Below are positions 40,675 through 42,871 of a DNA stretch of 42,871 nt, piece after piece. Location of the stretch: positions 1 through 42,871 of the forward strand of contig JACKHV010000012.1 in the NCBI GenBank assembly GCA_020638835.1. Reading direction: 5' to 3'. The notes under the pieces were generated by a model. That model had not been told where the DNA came from. It saw only the letters and a list, made by a program, of their open reading frames with translations, and ran no database searches. Every line of letters starts with the position of its first letter. Within the stretch, counting starts at the first letter, position 1. This DNA is from Planctomycetota bacterium (GTDB taxonomy: Bacteria > Planctomycetota > UBA1135 > GCA-002686595). A program made the translations under genes and the position numbers.

Positions 40675-42871
40675 ATGCAAACCTTGACCAAAGCCACGCA
40701 CGACGAGCTTTCGAAGAGCTTCCACCACTGGAAGAAGACCGGCGACCTGATCGACCAGTGCATCGACCTGATGCTGAACCTGCGCCAGTCCGGTCACCCC
40801 GGCGGCTCGCGGTCCAAGGTGCCGATGCTCGTCGCGCTGACGCTCGGCGCGATGCGCTGGGACATCCGTCACCCCGAGGCGCCCTTCGGCGACCGCTTCG
40901 TGCTCGTCGCGGGTCACTGCAACCCGGCGGTCTACGCGCTGCTCGCGGTCTACAACGAAGCGCTGCGCATCCGCTACGAGCAGACGGGCGACGAGCGCTA
41001 CCTGGTGCCCAAGTTCGAGGAGCGCGCGCTGGTCTGGGAAGACCTGCTGACGCTGCGCCACAACGGCGGCCTCCCCGGTCACGCGGAGATGGAGGGCAAG
41101 ACGCTCTTCTTCAAGTTCAACACCGGCCCGTCCGGCCACGGCGCGCCCGCCGCGCTCGGCGAGGCGATGGCGCTGAAGCACGCCGGCGCCGGTGACGTGA
41201 AGGTGTTCGCGGTGGAGGGCGAGGGCGGACACTCCGCCGGCGTCCACCACGAGGTCAAGAACTCGGCCTTCGGCCTGGGTCTCGACAACCTGATCTACCT
41301 GATCGACTGGAACGACCACGGCATCGACACCTTCGCGAACAGCGAAGTCGCGCACGGCGAGCCGAAGGACTGGTTCGACCCCTACGGCTGGCGCACGGCC
41401 GGCACGGAGAACGGCGAAGACTACGCCGAGCTGTCGAACGCGATGACCTCGATCATCCTCTCCGGCGACACGGAAGGGCGCCCGGGAATGGTCTGGGCGA
41501 AGACGCGCAAGGGCCGCGGCTACTACATGTACGACGCGCCGAGCCACGGCAAGTCGCACGGCCGCAACTCGGAGCTGTTCTGGAAGTGCCGAGCCGACTT
41601 CTCGGAGCTCTACGGCGCCGTCTTCGAAGGCGCCGGCGACACGAAGGACCCGGGCGAGGACGCCTGCCGCGTGCAGACGCGCGGCTGGCTGCAGGCCGTC
41701 ATGCAGGTCCTGCGCGAAGACCAGGCGCTGGTCGAGTACCTCTCCGACCGCCTCGTCGAGCTCGGCGAGTCCGTGCCGCAGGTCGCGCCGGGCTACCACA
41801 AGGTCCAGCGCAAGAACCTCTCGAACGACGTCGACTGGCTGCGCGTCGACGAGCTGCCCGAGTCGCTCTTCCTGAAGCCCGGCGAGAAGGCCGCGAACAA
41901 GGAAGGCTTCTCGAAGTTCGGCGCTTGGATGAACATGCGCGCGAAGCAGGAGATGGGTCGCCCGCTCGTGCTTGCGTGCTCCGCCGACCTCGCGGACTCG
42001 ACGTCGATCTCCGGCTTCGCCAAGGACTTCGACGGCTCCGCGGGCTTCGGCTGGTACGAGCGCAACAAGAACACGAACGGCGCGCTCTTGCCGCAACAGA
42101 TCACCGAGTTCGCGAACGCCGGCCTCGTCGTCGGTGCCGCGACGGTGAACATGTCGCAGACGCCCGAGGAGACCTACGAGGGCTACTGGGCCGCGTGCTC
42201 GACCTACGGGTCGTTCAGCTACCTGAAGTACGGCGCGATGCGCCTCTTCAGCCAACTCGCGCAGGACTGCGAGCTGAAGGTCGGCAAGGTGATCTGGGTC
42301 GCCGGCCACTCCGGCCCCGAGACCGCCGAGGACAGCCGCACGCACTTCGGCATCTTCGCGCCCGCCGTCACGCAGCTGTTCCCCGAGGGCCAGATCATCA
42401 ACCTGTTCCCGTGGGAGCACAACGAGGTCGCGCCGGCGCTCGCCGCCGCGCTCGCCTCCGGCGTACCGATCATCGCGCTGCACCTGACGCGCCCCGGCAT
42501 CGCGACGCCCGACCGCCGGAAGCTCGGCATCCCGTCGCACCTCGAGGCCGCCAAGGGCGCGTACATCCTGCGCGACTTCGATCCCTCGCGCCCGAAGGAA
42601 GGCACGATCATCGTGCAGGGCACCAGCACGACGGACTCGATCTACGAGCTGCTGCCGAAGTTCGAGTCCGGCGAAGCTCCGAACGTGAAGATCATCCAGG
42701 CCGTTTCCTGGGAGCTCTTCCAGCTGCAAGGCCGCGAGTACCAGGACAAGGTCCTGCCGCGCGCCGACTGGCTCGACTCGACGGTCGTCACGAACGCGGC
42801 GCGCCGCACGATGCACGACTGGTTGCCGCACAAGATCGCCGAACACTACGCGATGAGTTCCGACTGGGACA
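40675..42871 (+). CDS. Transketolase-like thiamine-diphosphate enzyme (3' end outside window)
   Basis: The frame runs from the ATG at 40675 to the window edge: 732 codons, already longer than the usual ~660-residue transketolase. N-terminal motifs are present with changes: 'LRQSGHPGGSRSK' (His41), 'LVAGHCNPAVYALL' (His81), 'LPGHAEMEGK' and 'NTGPSGHGAPAALGEAMALK'. The cofactor motif Gly-Asp-Gly...Asn-Asn appears as 'EGEGGHSAG...LIDWNDHGID' (Gly-Glu-Gly at 182-184). The second half has 'ACSADLADSTSISGF', the catalytic Glu in 'QITEFANAGLVVGAA', and 'SGPETAEDSRTHFGIF'. It should move two-carbon ketol units in the pentose-phosphate pathway, which would take up ribose-5-phosphate from the deo cluster. 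The divergent motifs suggest a separate transketolase subgroup. Confidence 0.85.
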   Translation, partial: MQTLTKATHDELSKSFHHWKKTGDLIDQCIDLMLNLRQSGHPGGSRSKVPMLVALTLGAMRWDIRHPEAPFGDRFVLVAGHCNPAVYALLAVYNEALRIRYEQTGDERYLVPKFEERALVWEDLLTLRHNGGLPGHAEMEGKTLFFKFNTGPSGHGAPAALGEAMALKHAGAGDVKVFAVEGEGGHSAGVHHEVKNSAFGLGLDNLIYLIDWNDHGIDTFANSEVAHGEPKDWFDPYGWRTAGTENGEDYAELSNAMTSIILSGDTEGRPGMVWAKTRKGRGYYMYDAPSHGKSHGRNSELFWKCRADFSELYGAVFEGAGDTKDPGEDACRVQTRGWLQAVMQVLREDQALVEYLSDRLVELGESVPQVAPGYHKVQRKNLSNDVDWLRVDELPESLFLKPGEKAANKEGFSKFGAWMNMRAKQEMGRPLVLACSADLADSTSISGFAKDFDGSAGFGWYERNKNTNGALLPQQITEFANAGLVVGAATVNMSQTPEETYEGYWAACSTYGSFSYLKYGAMRLFSQLAQDCELKVGKVIWVAGHSGPETAEDSRTHFGIFAPAVTQLFPEGQIINLFPWEHNEVAPALAAALASGVPIIALHLTRPGIATPDRRKLGIPSHLEAAKGAYILRDFDPSRPKEGTIIVQGTSTTDSIYELLPKFESGEAPNVKIIQAVSWELFQLQGREYQDKVLPRADWLDSTVVTNAARRTMHDWLPHKIAEHYAMSSDWD

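Noticed and set aside
1..42871. Phage, transposon, CRISPR array or toxin-antitoxin defence island.
   Set aside because: I looked for transposase or integrase motifs, direct repeat arrays, tRNA-like attachment sites and nuclease or toxin pairs on both strands and saw none.

Overview
The window is very G+C-rich (by eye near 70%), almost fully coding, and carries no tRNA, rRNA, CRISPR array, transposase or integrase that I can see. The gene content points to a planctomycete. There are three alkaline-phosphatase/sulfatase-fold proteins, a Tat-exported Gfo/Idh/MocA oxidoreductase, many lipoproteins, HEAT-rich secreted proteins, a bacterial SET-domain protein, and a subtilase with the C-terminal module (ending in 'NLSEALRLTVCP') that I associate with deep-branching Planctomycetota. 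This placement is an inference. Almost no start codon has a Shine-Dalgarno sequence in front of it. Several have instead a TANNNT -10-like hexamer only 6-10 nt upstream, which suggests leaderless or near-leaderless transcripts.

Layout. 1-4030 (+): the end of a macroglobulin-like protein fused to a TPR region, a small lipoprotein, and a protein with a decayed GGDEF domain and coiled coils. 4041-8588 (-): glyoxalase I, a SET-domain protein, a sulfatase-fold lipoprotein and a GT-C mannosyltransferase with an inserted helical domain. The last is divergent from 8685-10586 (+), a polyprenyl-phosphate mannose synthase and a sulfatase-fold pseudoenzyme. A hairpin terminator separates these from a second sulfatase-fold lipoprotein (10626-12356, -). 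NAD(P)HX epimerase follows on +. 13150-15816 (-) is an arsenate-detoxification operon, arsR-gapdh-arsJ, with a recognisable promoter and operator. 15951-21037 (-) is a nucleoside salvage cluster: a small acidic protein, deoB, deoA, a long imperfect palindrome, nupC and punA. 21187-30347 holds a zinc-peptidase lipoprotein (+), then on the minus strand a HEAT-like lipoprotein, a GT-C membrane protein and two large secreted proteins of unknown function.

30395-35787 (-) is the most interesting part. It is a tight five-gene operon that begins with ornithine-lipid synthesis genes (olsB-like, olsA-like), continues with a DinB-like protein and an NRDE/TANGO2 protein, and ends with an 854-residue three-domain fusion: alpha/beta-hydrolase, DedA/VTT membrane domain and ATP-grasp ligase. 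The key residues of the hydrolase and ligase are in place. I read it as a candidate membrane-lipid modification or translocation system; the context supports this but nothing in the sequence proves it.

35965-42871: the Tat-exported oxidoreductase (+), an ApbE-like lipoprotein (-), a subtilase (+), a strong terminator, and an atypical transketolase (+) that runs off the right edge.

No stretch longer than about 220 bases lacks a gene. Most of the very long open frames on the opposite strands (up to 1352 codons) are artefacts of the base composition.
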